64,000 nt of DNA from Aplectana chamaeleonis (taxonomy: Eukaryota; Nematoda; Chromadorea; Rhabditida; Cosmocercidae). Positions 10,124-22,084 of the stretch are shown here, in pieces (the stretch's first letter is position 1; each line of letters opens with the position of its first letter). The position numbers and the translations under genes are program-made. Where the stretch lies: the NCBI GenBank assembly GCA_029168955.1, contig JAPDOI010000183.1:1290446-1354445 (forward strand), in the 5' to 3' direction. The notes below the pieces were generated by a model. That model was given only the letters and a program-made list of their open reading frames with translations. It was not told where the DNA came from and did not search any database.

Positions 10124-11142
10124 TACTGGGGTTCCAATGGTGTTGAAAAACGCCAGCTCTGCAAACAATCCATCGATTTTCTATTCGAATAATATCTGAG
10201 GATGCTCCCATTCAGAATCCGCAATTCACATGTCTGCACTACCCCGCGGTCGGTATTATGTGGTAACCGTAGCACCGCGTGGTGTGATGACCTATCAAAA
10301 ATCGTGCAGCTCCCTTGTGGCTGTTGAATACCTGTGGTGTACATCATACATGAGAGACACTAATAATGAAACACATTATGGGAACTTGGATTTGGTTGAT
10401 ACCAAGTTTGTTTCACCTTAGATTGAAAGATTGATGGCGACATACTGGATACCGAGGGTATGGTCCTAAATCTTCACCGAACTTTCGCCTTCACTACTCC
10501 CAAGCCGTACCGTGCGTCACTGTACGCCAATATAAGTGTTGTACTGCTCTTCCCACAGCAAGCGGCCAGCGATTGTCTGAATAGAAGTCGTGGGCGGAAT
10601 TGTGTCATTGATAACACATAGACAGGCGCCAAGGAAGAGATCACAGGAGCGCCTGACCTCATTAATTTCCGGTCACAACGACCGCGTTCCAATCATCTTA
10701 CATACATACAACCAGTCTGCACCGAAAATTCATTCTACTAGAATGAGGCGCGTTTGAGGGATTTCTTCGTGATTCCAAGAACACACGACGGTCAACATAT
10801 TGTTTCAAAAGGGAAACTCGAGAACTAAAATCTTCCAGAGCACCGCCTTTAAGGTCTAAGCGAAGCTGTAATACGGGGCCTACAACGGTTTCGACTGAAT
10901 CGAAATCATGAAAAAGGATCTCCCAATATCACTATGCCGAAAACATAGCGAGCTGTTAAAGCATCTACAAAAGCCAGAAATTGAAGCATCCACAAGCCCT
11001 ACAACAACTAACGACATTAGCAGCGAAAACGCACAAAGAGCTAGTCCTAAAGCAGAACGGAGGGTCAGATTTTACTTGGAGTCACAATGTATCGCCGTAG
11101 TGAGGAGACTTCATGAAAACTGCTTCGGGTGCTGAATGTTTG
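10124..11142. other. No gene firmly recognised
   Basis: A plus-strand frame at 10908-11135 (75 codons, Lys/Glu/Ser-rich, starting MKKDLPISLCRKHSELLKHL) looks more protein-like than its neighbours. It has no recognisable motif and no clear splice signals. Nothing else was seen. Confidence 0.35.
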
Positions 11143-11294
11143 TATCGTCAATCATTGGGTTTGGAAAAAGCGGCGACGCTACTTTGTAGAAAAATTTGCA
11201 CGCGGAAAAACGATGGAAGGATGGCTATTGACCGAATGATTTCGCTCCGTGATTGCTGAGCGTGGCTTCCTATTCTATTGAAACTGACATTATG
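11143..11294. mobile_element. Degenerate copy of the 148-bp palindromic MITE
   Basis: It begins TATCGTCAATCATTGGGT and contains GCGGCGACGCTAC and GGATGGCTATTGACC, which match the family copies at 12750, 18925 and 24315. It is heavily diverged; the 3' terminus reads GACATTA in place of GACGATA. Confidence 0.5.
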
Positions 11295-12302
11295 CATCAT
11301 TACGCTCTGTAGATACCGTGCTCCATTCACTTATCGTACACGTGCTCCAAAACTCTTGGTTTTCACATGGAAGCGATCTCCAGGTCGAGCGCCGTAGTCA
11401 TGTCACACCAAATCCTCACGACCTCCCGTCGAGGTCTCTGGGCTGTCACCTAGGGTCCTGAGGGCGAGGTCTGGTATGACTCCGACGCCCGACCTGCAGG
11501 TCGCCCGCCTCCCAGGTGGCAGCAATCAAACACTGATGTCTCATAACATTCACACTATACCCTTTATAGCTTTTTGAGAAACCTCACTTCCTTAACATTT
11601 TTTTCGATTTCATTGAATTGTTACAACAGCTCCCATGAAAATATCGAACACTCCACCAAATAATGCGTTACCCAACGTTTTCTAAAAGCTTCAAACATGT
11701 GATCAAACGATGAATTCATGAGGAACGGAGAGATTTCGTTTATTCATAGCTTTTAGATTCACATCAATCCACTCTCACAAGAATTTTTGGTTTTTCTACC
11801 ATTTTGCCATTTCTAATTTTTAGCTGATTAGAAAAAACAAAAACTCTCCGTTGATCGTGAAATGAATATTTCTCGTTGGATCTGGAAAATGAGTAATAAG
11901 GTATGACTACGGGAAATTTCCTTCTTCAGTTCTTTTCAGTTTTTCTTCGAACAAGAGTTGAAGGATAAATTTAAAACTTTTGGAAATAGAAAACAGAAAA
12001 CCCTGTTCGACGGAAAACAGAAAACAACGCCGTTCGCAGATAACAGAAAAAATCAAAACATGTGACACGTAATTCGAAGTGTAAGATACCAGAGACATTC
12101 AGCTACCTTAGCATTGTATAGCCCATAGCATACCTTGTATTTCCTGTAACTTACACATAATATGTAGCATACACTCATCTGACACGTAACGTACACTTTA
12201 TTTTCATGTAACTTATTTATGCCACTTGGGTGCTGCAAGTTTCAGGTTGATGCTTCAGTTACAAAACAGCTAGCTTCAAAAATCGCTTGCATACTCCAAA
12301 AT
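11295..12302. other. No gene recognised
   Basis: A GC-rich imperfect dyad around 11380-11530 (GACCTCCCGTCGAGGTC) is followed by AT-rich sequence. No coding motif is seen. Confidence 0.45.
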
Positions 12303-12344
12303 TTTTAAGCTTGCTGCTTCATAACTGAAGCAGCAAGCTTAAAA
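12303..12344. repeat. Perfect 19-bp inverted repeat with 4-nt loop
   Basis: TTTTAAGCTTGCTGCTTCA (12303-12321) is followed by TAAC and then the exact complement (12326-12344). A related GCTTCAGTTAC...AGCTAGCTTCAAAA motif lies just upstream (12250-12280). It is probably the core of a small foldback repeat. Confidence 0.8.
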
Positions 12345-12749
12345 CTCTCTGCTTCATGCACGAGGCAGCGGGTCTAGCCCGCCTAAAAATATTGTATGTC
12401 GATCCCCCTATCCTCCCCAAGGTTAACAGAACCAATGAGGAGCTGAGCATCAACGACTCGAACAGGGCGAGTGGCATAGTCAAATGTCGATCAAATGGAC
12501 CTGCGATGGCGGGGGTGGTATTCGACGGCCCGTGTGTCGGGCAGGCTTAAAAAGAATCAAAAAGTGCCCCCAATGTTTCAGTCATGTTACTACGTTGTAC
12601 TACATGTAGCTTACTTGGGTAGAGATGATTCACAAGCAACTTACATTGACCGAGATATGTTACAAGTACATTGGCTTCGTCCTTTATGTTACAGGTATCA
12701 TATTCTCTGCAGTTGAAAACATGTTACATGTAACATGTTCTGAGGAGTG

Positions 12750-12901
12750 TATCGTCAGTGTCTCACAGGTAGGAAGCCGCGCTCAGCAATCGGGCGCATA
12801 ATCATTCGATAGATAACCATCCTCCCTTCATTTTCCCACCTGCAATTTTTCCCGCCAAGCAGCGTCGCGAACCCCCCCCCCCCAGTCAGTGCTTGACGAT
12901 A
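12750..12901. mobile_element. Palindromic MITE, TATCGTC family, diverged copy
   Basis: The termini are TATCGTC and GACGATA, and the interior contains CGCCAAGCAGCGTCGCGA, shared with the copies at 18925 and 24315. It contains a run of 11-12 C near 12875. Confidence 0.7.
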
Positions 12902-15485
12902 TGTTTTTTGCGGCATCGTGCTTGTTAGAATGGGGCGGAGAGGTCTCACAAGGAAATGACCACACCTGGTCGCCACAATTACCAAGAAGTGAAGGGCTCT
13001 GTAGGATTATGAACATTAAGCTACCGTAGCCTATCCTAATTTCGAGAATTACGACATATGGACCTTAGATTCGTGTTCTACGCCCCAAATTACTCCGCCA
13101 CCCGGGCAAAGTTAGGGCTGAAAATTTTTCTTTGACCTTTGCAAAAAGTGAATTGGGATACCCCCATGAGGCTCCGTAGGTCTGAAAAAAATTTCCCCAA
13201 ATTTCGCCTAGGGGATTTTTTGAGATGCTGAACACGGATATGAGGCTTGCTTAGCGTTTTTTTTCAGGCAATTACGCTAGGTAACGGTATGTATAATATA
13301 ATTTAGCTACCGTAGCTCACAGAATTCCATCCGAAGAATCCTGTATTACAGTCCTCTTTGGAGTTCTCATGGTGTTTTTTAGACGAACGCTAAAAATTTA
13401 ACAAGCTGTTTTATGAGTCAAACGTTCTTAGGGGTAGCCATATAGAAGTTTATCGACAATTCATCTGATGGAAAAAGACAGACACTTCATGTGGAGTACA
13501 TGGCAGGAAAAATCAACACCAAAGGCAGTTTTTGAGGAGGTGGGCAAAACAGAAATTCCTATAACAGTAGCCGCAAAACATGAAACTAACATAATTACTA
13601 CACTCAAGATCCTCGTATTTGTCTACTCCAGTATGGAAAAGTGATGCGATCGCCCTGTCGAGTTGAGTAGGATGGCCATCGACGTGCCCTGAAGTAAAAT
13701 CGACAATCGTGTGAAAACAGGGGTAATTAAATAAGATATGTACAAAGAAAGAGGTTCAAGTCGCCACAGAAAAAAACCTTTCTTTTGTTCTTCTGTATGC
13801 TTGTCCTTCTTCCCTATGATGGCTGGTGTCGATAAACTGCAGTGAAAATGCCGCGTACAGTTGTTGGGCTCAAAAAACCTCGTGGCAGAAATTTTACAGG
13901 CAGAGGGGATGGAACCCGGGAGATTCCGATTGTCAGGTGGCCGCCTTGGACCATTCGGCCTTTTGGGCTTATTGGTGATGTTGAAATGATAGATGATATA
14001 GCACTCGCTAATTTCTCGCACTTTTGACCTCATTTCAGAAATTAACTCATAGTTTTTCTCCCCACTACTACTCGCGCAATGAGTAGGCTGTTCTTACAGC
14101 TACCCTGAGGGTATTCTAGCTCAAAAACCTGAATGCATGGGCAGTTCTGGCAAACGGGTCTGGTCATTCTTTTGCCAGGTAACATGCTTTTGTCGAGATA
14201 TGCAACTCGATAGTAATACACAGGGTTGCTGAGAAGCATAGGCGCGAACAAGAACTGCATTATTTTCAATCCTATACGCTACCTAGCTCTAATGTATATT
14301 CTAATTGCTAGCAAACAGAACCATTAACGGTATTCAAGAAGAGGGCCTAAAATTTTCACTCCTCGCAATCATATCCGGACACTGTAATCTCGCAACGCTG
14401 ATGATTAATTTGGTGATAGTTTCGCTCTAGAATCTTTTTTCCGAGTTATTTCGAAGAGAGAAGTTTATTGTATCAAGATTCGGATTGATCGAAAGCAACT
14501 CATGACGTTTTCGGATTCGATCAAATTCGCGTCGGATTCCCTGAACTGCTGGATAACTTCGCGAGCATTATTTCGCTCCCACAAGGTGCATTTTGAGCCA
14601 GCACTTGGTTTGGAAACCTCCTGACAGTATTTTTTTCACTCAGGAAAACAAAAATTGATGGCCTAGCGTTCGTAACTTCTGCTTAAGTCTTCTATCTTGT
14701 CGGAAAATCCACCTTGTTGCTGCTATTTTTTTCCCTTTTACGCAGTGTTCACGATTTAAAAAAGTACTTTCGAGAACTGCAAAAATTTGGTTTGCTCGTA
14801 AACATCTGGGGTGGTAGTAATCAGGTAGTTAATCACAGATAAACTGCGAAAGTCAGCTTTCGGTCAACCCTACACTGACAATGAGCTAGATGTTGGCGAA
14901 CCACGAACTAACGGAGGAGGAACCGCATTTAGACCACCGGTAAGCTGAGTCAGGCACGGCAGGTGATAGCGTGCACCGATGCAAAACTGCACGTAGCACT
15001 CGGATTCAAACCTTAGTCTCAACAGCCAGAACGGGCAGACATCACACTGCGCTATGACTAATGCTAGCGGGTGTGGTTGGGACACTTACACAGCGCTAGC
15101 CTGTTCCTTTCAGAGATATCGAACAGGTTTCACGACAAAACTCACCAACTCAGTCATATTCTAACTACTACATAACCACTCCGACAATCTCAAACGAAAT
15201 GGCTACTTCATGAAAGGACTATGACCACCCAGTGTCGTGATCCTAATCATTGATGTGGTGGTCAGGGCCACACTATTCAAACCAGCATCAACCATGACTT
15301 TTACAAGCTGTTGATTTCCCTCCGAGACTATTATTTGTTTTCCTTGACACGCATTTCATCTCTTTGTATGTTCAAGTCCCACGAAGAATGTCGATGATAT
15401 AGTTTTTCTATAATTTATGGAAAGTTGAGAAATTTGAGTACCCGTTAATCACAAATGTGCTATCCATGCAGATTGATATCTTATA
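12902..15485. other. No gene recognised; possible tRNA-like boxes near 13.91-13.97 kb
   Basis: No coding motif was found. On the minus strand, an A-box-like AGGCCGAATGGTCCAAGG (near 13968) and a B-box-like GGGTTCCATCC (near 13922) are spaced 44 nt apart, as in tRNA genes. The acceptor and T stems do not pair well, so this is at best a tRNA-derived SINE relic. Short frames of up to 136 codons on the minus strand (13623-14033) overlap it. Confidence 0.35.
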
Positions 15486-15489
15486 TTAA

Positions 15490-15935
15490 AGGCAGTGTTC
15501 ACGATAAAAAATGTGTTTCAGTTTCCACTAGGAATGGGTAGTGGAAGGGCACACTGTAACGTTGACGTCGAAAGAACGCTCCAAAAAAGAGCCCGAAGTT
15601 GCCACTTCGAGCGCAAGGCAAACCCCAAAAGCGCAGCACACGCCCACCGACGTGAACAAATGAATGCTCAAGATCGTGAGATGAGCGATGATTTCCTATC
15701 ATTAGCCCCGTTCTTTCCTTCAATCTCAACTTCTCTCTTTTCTCAGGTCAGCTCGCATACATCGGCTGCAAAATACGGGATTTACAAGCCTCGGACAGCT
15801 CGTCCACCATGTTTCCTTATAACTCCGTTTCCAGGGGGTCGTGTACGATTCCAGAAACATCATTGAAATCAGCATGGGGCCGTTTTCAAGATAAGCGAAA
15901 AAACAGAAAAACGATTTTTATCGTGAACACTGCCT
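15490..15935. mobile_element. TTAA-flanked MITE, subfamily 1, copy A
   Basis: This 446-bp element is flanked by TTAA on both sides (15486-15489 and 15936-15939). Its terminal inverted repeats are AGGCAGTGTTCACGATAAAA on each side. The interior is shared with the copy at 44325-44809 (CACTGTAACGTT, CGATGATTT, ATTAGCCCCG). TTAA duplication is characteristic of piggyBac-type transposition; the family assignment rests only on that. The open frames inside are not recognised genes. Confidence 0.85.
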
Positions 15936-15939
15936 TTAA

Positions 15940-16218
15940 GTAAATTATTTACGACCTTCTCCCAAGAGGATTCCGCAGGTTTCTGATAGTGATACATATT
16001 TTGGATGACTGTGGGATAATGGTGGGCTGAACTCGTGAATATATTTAGATTTTGAACTTTGCGCAAGATTTGAATTGACACCCGTTCTGCAACACTTTTG
16101 AATAGGAGAGCAAATGACTCCCGGGCTTCTTCATGAGCGTTCGTAATTAGCTTCAATACAATGTGTAGAAATAGGAAGTATAAGCCAGATTCGACATCTG
16201 TTACCATGTTCGATTTCC
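15940..16218 (-). CDS. Possible exon, cut at its 3' side by the TTAA MITE
   Basis: On the minus strand an acceptor (TTAATATCAG) precedes GGAAATCGAACATG. The frame then runs 92 codons (hydrophobic start GLYFLFLHIVLKLITNAHEE, then a basic/amphipathic region) up to the TTAA insertion site of the adjacent MITE. It continues into MITE sequence without a stop, which is expected if an exon was hit by the element. I recognise no domain, and the length alone is not significant. Confidence 0.25.
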
Positions 16219-16428
16219 CTGATATTAATCCTAAAATCTTTCGAATTCTTGATCTTTCGATATTTCTCTCTAAGAAATCAAAGATTTATGTCAACTAGAA
16301 AAGCACATTTCTCTCATCAAACTTTTTGTGGAATGTCTCGAAGTGGTCCATAGCTTTCGCGAGCAGATTCTTTACAATACGCACTGATAAAAAAATCGTA
16401 ACTGGAAGTTGCAGATTTTCTTCATCCA

Positions 16429-17572
16429 ATGATTATGGCCCTGCTCATTCTTCCCGAGGTTTGCGACCGACGCCCAAATGTGAGGTATGCCAGGGTCAAT
16501 CCTCGACACACCTTGTCCCAAAATCAAAACCTCATAAGGCTGAGCTACCGGTTTTGTGACAGACACATCGACTGGATAACGGAACAGCTGTCGCCAGTGC
16601 TTGCTGACGAGCTTCAAGAACCCTGGGCCACTTCAAAAAGACTTCAGGTAAAGAAACAGTAGTGAGAACAACAATGGTTTCCATCGAGCACAAATTTGCA
16701 GGTGGCGGCAGCTGTACGGTACCTCGCAACCAACTCACACCAAATAGTTGTCGGAGACACACTAGGCCTTAGTCAGAAGACGGTGTCTACCATTGTAGGC
16801 AGGGTCGTGAGGGCACTCAGTCATCCCGACCTAGTTCAACGATTCATTGTCTGTAAGCCTGGGGATGAAGAATGGTGTAGAAGAAAAGCGACGAAATTCG
16901 CGAGAATCGGGAAATTTAGTAGTGAGTATAATGATTAAGAAACTTTCACTAGTTCATCTGAGCAGCTACTGTGTTGTAGATGTTGTTGGATGTATCGACG
17001 GAACCTTGGTACGAATCAAAACGCTGACTGAAGACGGATTCCAGTACATCTGCAGGAAAGGCTTCTCGGCTTTAAATATATGCCTCGTTAGCGATGCCGT
17101 GGGCCGCATCCTATACGTTAACGCCGCGTTCCCAGGTTCGGTCCACGACTCCACTGTGTGGAACCGCTCCGTACTTGGGCAGTTGTTCCGGTCGGGACGA
17201 ACTGCGCATGGATATCAGTTACTTGGCAATTCCGGGTACGGCGATGGTGGTGGGATCATGACGCTCTTTCGTCCCAAAAGCGTGCGAGGCTATCATCGCA
17301 AACTTCGATACAACCGCGAGCACCGTCGCGTTCGATCTACGGTGGAAAGGACAATAGGACTTTGGAAGAAGCGATTTACGTGCCTCTCCACAGGACTCAT
17401 AGTAGATCCCGAAATGGCTACCAGGATGATCATTGCGTGTGCTGTGCTCCACAACATGGGACTCGGTCTTGGTGCTACAACTACAAGGCGTTCAGGGAGA
17501 ATTCGTACCAGAATTCCCATCCCTCCGCCAGATGAAGTAGATATTAGGGGGTATATTGTAGAAAGAATGTAG
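16429..17572 (+). CDS. PIF/Harbinger-type DDE transposase, three exons, frame intact
   Basis: The exons are 16429-16647, 16702-16918 and 16980-17572. The introns of 54 and 61 nt have GT-AG ends (CAG|GTAAAG...TTTGCAG; TTTA|GTAGTG...TTGTAG), and all phases agree, giving about 342 residues. Exon 2 encodes the helix-turn-helix region (VAAAVRYLATNSHQIVVGDT, then LGLSQKTVSTIVGRVV). Exon 3 encodes the endonuclease: VVGCIDGT (Asp at about 152), FPGSVHDSTVW (Asp at about 202) and RSTVERTIGLWKKRF (Glu at about 268). In the family motif GD-S/A-GY the Asp is Asn here (LLGNSGYG, residue 229). That position is one of the catalytic acids in plant PIF elements, so activity is doubtful. The N-terminal boundary is uncertain; the start at 16429 is the first in-frame Met. 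Terminal inverted repeats of the parent element were not found. The closest functional partner of this family is a Myb/SANT-like protein; one lies 2.3 kb downstream on the opposite strand. Confidence 0.88.
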
Positions 17573-18924
17573 ATGGGCTGAAAATTTCTTGTCATCAACC
17601 CAAAGGCCCACTGTTTTGTGATTTATCTGTTGCTTGCAAGCCTCAGAATGAAAACTCTACTCTGTTCTATTTATCCACCGAAAAGAATAACCGGAAACAT
17701 GCAGCCTTAACTTGCAGACAACACGAATTGCAAATAAGTTCCATTAGTAGGGGCGCGCATCAGTCACAAAAGTCACTTCAGAATTCGTGGTAAAGGTTTC
17801 GATAAAGCTCTTCTGTGCGGACTGAGCACTCACCGCAATCGCTACTCATGCTACGCAACAGCAGGAAAGCTTTCCTCACTAACACCGCTTACACACAGCA
17901 CAACAAGCCTCTGTGTCATGAGACACTGTAGAGCTTTAGAAGGCAGTATTCACGTCAAAGAATATTCCCCCTCCGCCATTTTCATTGGGAACCGTGAGTT
18001 TTCGGATCCATAGCAACAAAAGTGGCAGGAAAAAACTGCCGAATATAATCTACAAATAGCCATATAAATCCTGAGAACTTCGACGTGATATGACCAGCCC
18101 CCCGCTTCCTCGTTTGCAGCGAGGAATCGGGCATGGTGGACATACCACATCGAAATTTGAGGCCGTATAGCATTTTTAGAGAAAGGCTGGTTTTCATCCA
18201 GCATTCCCAGCTTCATTGCCGTGATCAACCCCGGAACTTTCGATTTCCGATGACAACTCAAATACTGCTTTTTGGTGGAACACCGTTTTTGATAAAGCTC
18301 ATTCCTCAACTGTGAATGGCAGATGAAGTGGCATGCGACGTGGTTGAATTCCCAGTTCGCCTGATACGAAGCTAACTCACGATCTTCTCCCGAACAGATA
18401 CAAACCTCACCATACCGAGAAGTCAAACAATCTTACGTAACACGCGCAGATTCGGAAAAAAATTGGCAAGCACACTTCACAGCACTTGACGCACATGATG
18501 ATGCAGGTCTTCACTGTGACACCAGAGACTTGTCGCTAGGATTGGTGGTTTAACAACGATTCGTTTTCGCGTTCTGATCGCTACCGATTGGATCAAAATT
18601 TGGAGGGGTTGTGGAGTAATGCGAAACACAGAGTGAATTTCATAACAACGAAATGTGAACCCGGATTATTTCCTATGCTCTGGCATTGCTACTGCAAACC
18701 GACAGTTAACAATAATACCAACAGCGTGAAAGAACATAATAAATAAAAACAATCACCAATAATGCAATTACAAACAACATTCAAACACAGGCGAACAAAT
18801 TCAGTTACACTCGTAAATAAAAATATCATTTTTCGAGAATCTCGAAAGTAAATGTAAAAAATTTCTAAACTTTTTTGTAGAACGACATTAGCGGCCACAA
18901 ATCTATTGACACAGCGTTCTCGCC
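17573..18924. other. No gene recognised
   Basis: This lies between the transposase and a MITE. A 158-codon minus-strand frame (17950-18426) has no recognisable motif, and its length is expected by chance in a window this size. AGGCAGTATTCACG near 17941 resembles the TTAA-MITE terminus, but no matching opposite end was found. Confidence 0.4.
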
Positions 18925-19072
18925 TATCGTCCATCACCCGATGAGGGATCGCCGCGACGCTGCTTGGCGGGAAAAATTGCGCGATCAATAGCCACTCTCC
19001 CTTCGTTTTCCCGCGCGCAATTATTCCCGCCAAGCAGCGTCGCGGCGATCCCTCATCCAGTGATGAACGATA
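18925..19072. mobile_element. Palindromic 148-bp MITE (TATCGTCCATCAC family)
   Basis: Nearly the whole element is an inverted repeat. TATCGTCCATCAC, GATGAGGGATCGCCGCGACG and CTGCTTGGCGGG on the left are mirrored on the right up to GAACGATA. A close copy lies at 24315-24460, with diverged copies at 12750 and 11143. Confidence 0.85.
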
Positions 19073-19890
19073 TACTGTTCTTGGGTCAAGCTAAATTTGA
19101 TGAAATTTCAGTAAGTTATGAGGCATCACAAACCTTGTTTTACACATATACAAGCTTAGGTTTTAAGGGTGGAGTTTTCAAATACGGATTTCATCTACGG
19201 TTTCGTAGTAATATGTCGAACTAGGACTACTCCCTCAAAACATAGCTATTAATATATCAAACGCGTTGCGCCTATTTGCTATAGGAAGGTCGTTTTGAAT
19301 AATATGGAAGTATAAGGTTATGAGAAAATAACCTCTAGCAGAACTTTTTTCGGAAATGAATTCAAAATAAAATTTTGTATTATTGAATCTATTATGTTTC
19401 TCTCTCCGACTAAGACGAGGAAGAGCGAATTTTATGTATCAGTTCTACTTTGTCAAAACCTATAAAGTGCATATTTTGGTATGATTGTGGGCAAAACTTT
19501 TATAGCTGTGAAATTTTCGAAATCGCTCCCAATCAGTCCAATTTTCGTCTTTGGAAAAATTCTGATGAAGAATATTTTCTCCCAAGGTTATACAGCGGTT
19601 CAGAAGATTTTTGAATGGCGAATATCTGTAACGGGTTTGAGACTGTAATAGCCATGTTTCGAGGTACTTCTCACAATATCGAATAGTACCAATATATATA
19701 TATATATATATATAAATGAATTTCTCATTCAAAAACTGTACATTCAAAAGCTAAGCTTATGTATGTGTGAAACTAAGTTTGTGATCTCCGTGATAACATA
19801 CTAAGGTTTCATTAGGTTCCGCCCAACCCAGGCCAAAGAGGTCTAAGAACAGCATCCGCGAAAAGGCCGCTCAATTGTTGTCCCAATCTT
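19073..19890. other. No gene; short (AT)n near 19.69 kb
   Basis: AT-rich sequence with an AT dinucleotide tract at about 19692-19714. No coding motif is seen. Confidence 0.5.
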
Positions 19891-20999
19891 CTACGAAGAT
19901 ACAATGGAGTGCTCAATTTTCATGTCGCACACTTCGAACGAAACAGACGGTTCTTGCATGATGACCGGCACTTCTTCAACGAAGAGCTGAAACGGTAAAG
20001 GTATAATACATGTCACTACGGCCTAACACTACTTCAGTATTACCTTATCCAATTTCGAAATCAGGGTGTCTATCACAGTCACAATTTTTCCAGCGATCGT
20101 TCATGAACGCAGGGCACGTGTAGCCATTTGTCGAACATTTTAATTTGAGTCTGAATAGGAAACTACTACTGGAGGCCACGAGAGAATTGGAACTTATGCT
20201 TTATTCACCTCCACCATTTTAGCCTGCATGTTCCTCAGTTGTGAAGCAGACGTATTGTGCGGGGATATGTTTGCTGACGTGGGAGAATCGAGTTCGATTA
20301 CTTCTTCTGTTTCCTCTTCATCCTAAATGACAAGATATTCTAGTTAGCTCCAAGTCAGTGGTATTAATGTCACACTAACTTGGCCTTCTTCGGAGAAATC
20401 TGTGTCGTTCCCGCAATCCCTGTCGATTTCAGGAGACTTTCGAGTAATCGGTTCTTCACAAGGATGTTTGATCTGGAGTGTGTCCGCGTTGGGTAGGCCC
20501 TTGGAGGCAATCTTCTCATTGAAATATCTCCTGAGCTCCGCGTCTGTCGACGATAGCCTTCTTTCATCAAAGAGGGCCTCCACTTTGATGTCTCGGACAT
20601 GTCCAGTTTTCAGTCGATAACTGAAAACGGAAGCTCATAACGATTTATTTGAATGGGGGCTATCAAAGATCCATGCTTCTTTTCTTTGGTATCCAGTCCT
20701 GAGGTGCGCCTTTTACGATTGTAGAAGTGCTGCCGTAGCTGAGTTGGGTCATCGAGACTCCAAACTTCTCACAGATAGATTTCGAAATTTTTATCCATTC
20801 CTCCTTCCTCTGCTCATTCGACGTCATAAATCTATCGCCCAGCCCTTGTATAGATATTCTTTCCTTTTTTAGTACTTGTTGTACTATGAAGTCAGACACT
20901 CTCGAGGGTACGACTGAGGCTTTGCGTCTTTCGCTGAACAAATTTCAATCAGTATACTAAATCGAGATCACCTATTTTTTGCGTTTTAGATTTCTCCAT
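19891..20999 (-). CDS. Five-exon Myb/SANT-like DNA-binding gene (some exon joins doubtful)
   Basis: The minus-strand exons are A 20933-20664, B 20620-20380, C 20322-20209, D 20150-20044 and E 19986-19891 (TAG stop). The introns after D, C and B are all 57-58 nt, with acceptors such as CCGTTTTCAG, CATTTAG and ACCGTTTCAG. Exon A (VSDFIVQQVLKKERISIQGL, then RKEEWIKISKSICEKFGVSM) has the layout of a Myb/SANT-like (zeste-type) domain. Exon C is acidic (DEEETEEVIELDSPTSANIS). D and E look like a C-terminal coil and tail. Joins B-C, C-D and D-E keep phase. Three problems remain: the A-B donor is AT instead of GT (phase would fit at 20664); exon D needs one extra A in a five-A run to stay open (LEK-IVTVIDTL); and the 5' exon with ATG at 20999 joins A one base out of phase. 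So it is either a recently decayed gene or one with sequence errors. Such proteins are the usual second gene of PIF/Harbinger transposons, so this may belong with the transposase at 16.4 kb. That link is inference. Confidence 0.6.
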
Positions 21000-21179
21000 C
21001 ATTGCCACCTCTTGGCAATCAATGATTTTCTTGTACATTTTTCATTATTCACGTCCAGCACTTGCTTTCACCTTAATGCGGCATAAGGGGCCTGGGGGGA
21101 CATTCAGGTCTTCTACTAAACTAAGCGCAGTCGTATTCGCACGAGACTATCCCAACCCGCTGGTATTCAAAGTGAACAC

Positions 21180-22050
21180 TCTCGTACACACATGCGCGCA
21201 CATTGACCCTCACGTGGGCAGACACACGCACACGCGCATACACACTTGCACGCACGAGCTCACACCCTTCCGCAAGCGCAAATGAACACATATGCCCTTG
21301 GACCCACGCACACACTCCAGACACACCCGCACGCTTGCGCGCGCTAAGTCTCACAAGCACGCAGAGAACCCCACAGCCACACATAAACGCATACGTACCT
21401 GCAGGCACGCGCATACACACCTAGACGCGCCTACTCTCGCAATAGCGTAGCTACCCCCACGCACACACTCATAAACTCACACGCACACATGTATGCGCAT
21501 AACACCAAGCACAGACGCGCAGGCACTTCCGCACGCGCACACGAACACAGTTCAGGCACACCCTCACACTCACGCACGCACGCGGACACATACTAGCAGG
21601 CGCAATTACAGCTGCACGTTTAGACCCGCACGCACACACATACTAGCAGGCGCAAATACAGCTGCACATTTAGGCACGCACGCGCGCACACTATCGCAAG
21701 CACGCAGACAACCCCCACTCGCCCACGCGTGCGCACGCACGCACAGAAACGCACCTGCACCCGCGCACATCCACATTACACATTCACCTGCACGCGCGGG
21801 CATACATACCTGCCCCGCACAGACCGTTACACACGCGCGCGCAAACACATATGGGGCCCGCACACACGCGCACACTCTCGCCAACGAGAAGACAAACCCA
21901 CAGACACACGCGCGCACACACAACGCCCACACACACCTGCAAGCGCGCGCATCCCACCTATCCGCGCAAGAGCCTTCCGGCACGCGCGCAAACTTTCGCA
22001 ATAGCGTAGATAACCTCACCCGCGCACACCCAAGTACTCACATGTACATA
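21180..22050. repeat. Long alternating purine-pyrimidine repeat (ACACGCAC-type)
   Basis: About 870 bp is dominated by CACACGCAC, GCGCGCACAC and related dinucleotide alternations, with short interruptions. A nearly exact internal duplication lies near 21590-21665 (CACATACTAGCAGGCGCAA twice). Such sequence can adopt Z-DNA and is rarely coding; the 243- and 137-codon frames in it are low-complexity His/Thr/Arg or Cys/Val/Arg strings. Confidence 0.9.
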
Positions 22051-22084
22051 CATAAACGACTACGTGGTCTTCTTTCGTCTCTTA

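Noticed and set aside
17935..17965. Another TTAA MITE end (AGGCAGTATTCACG)
   Set aside because: No matching opposite terminus or TTAA flanks found; possibly a solo relic.
17950..18426. 158-codon minus-strand frame
   Set aside because: No motif. About six thousand stop-to-stop intervals are expected in six frames here, so several of 150 codons arise by chance.
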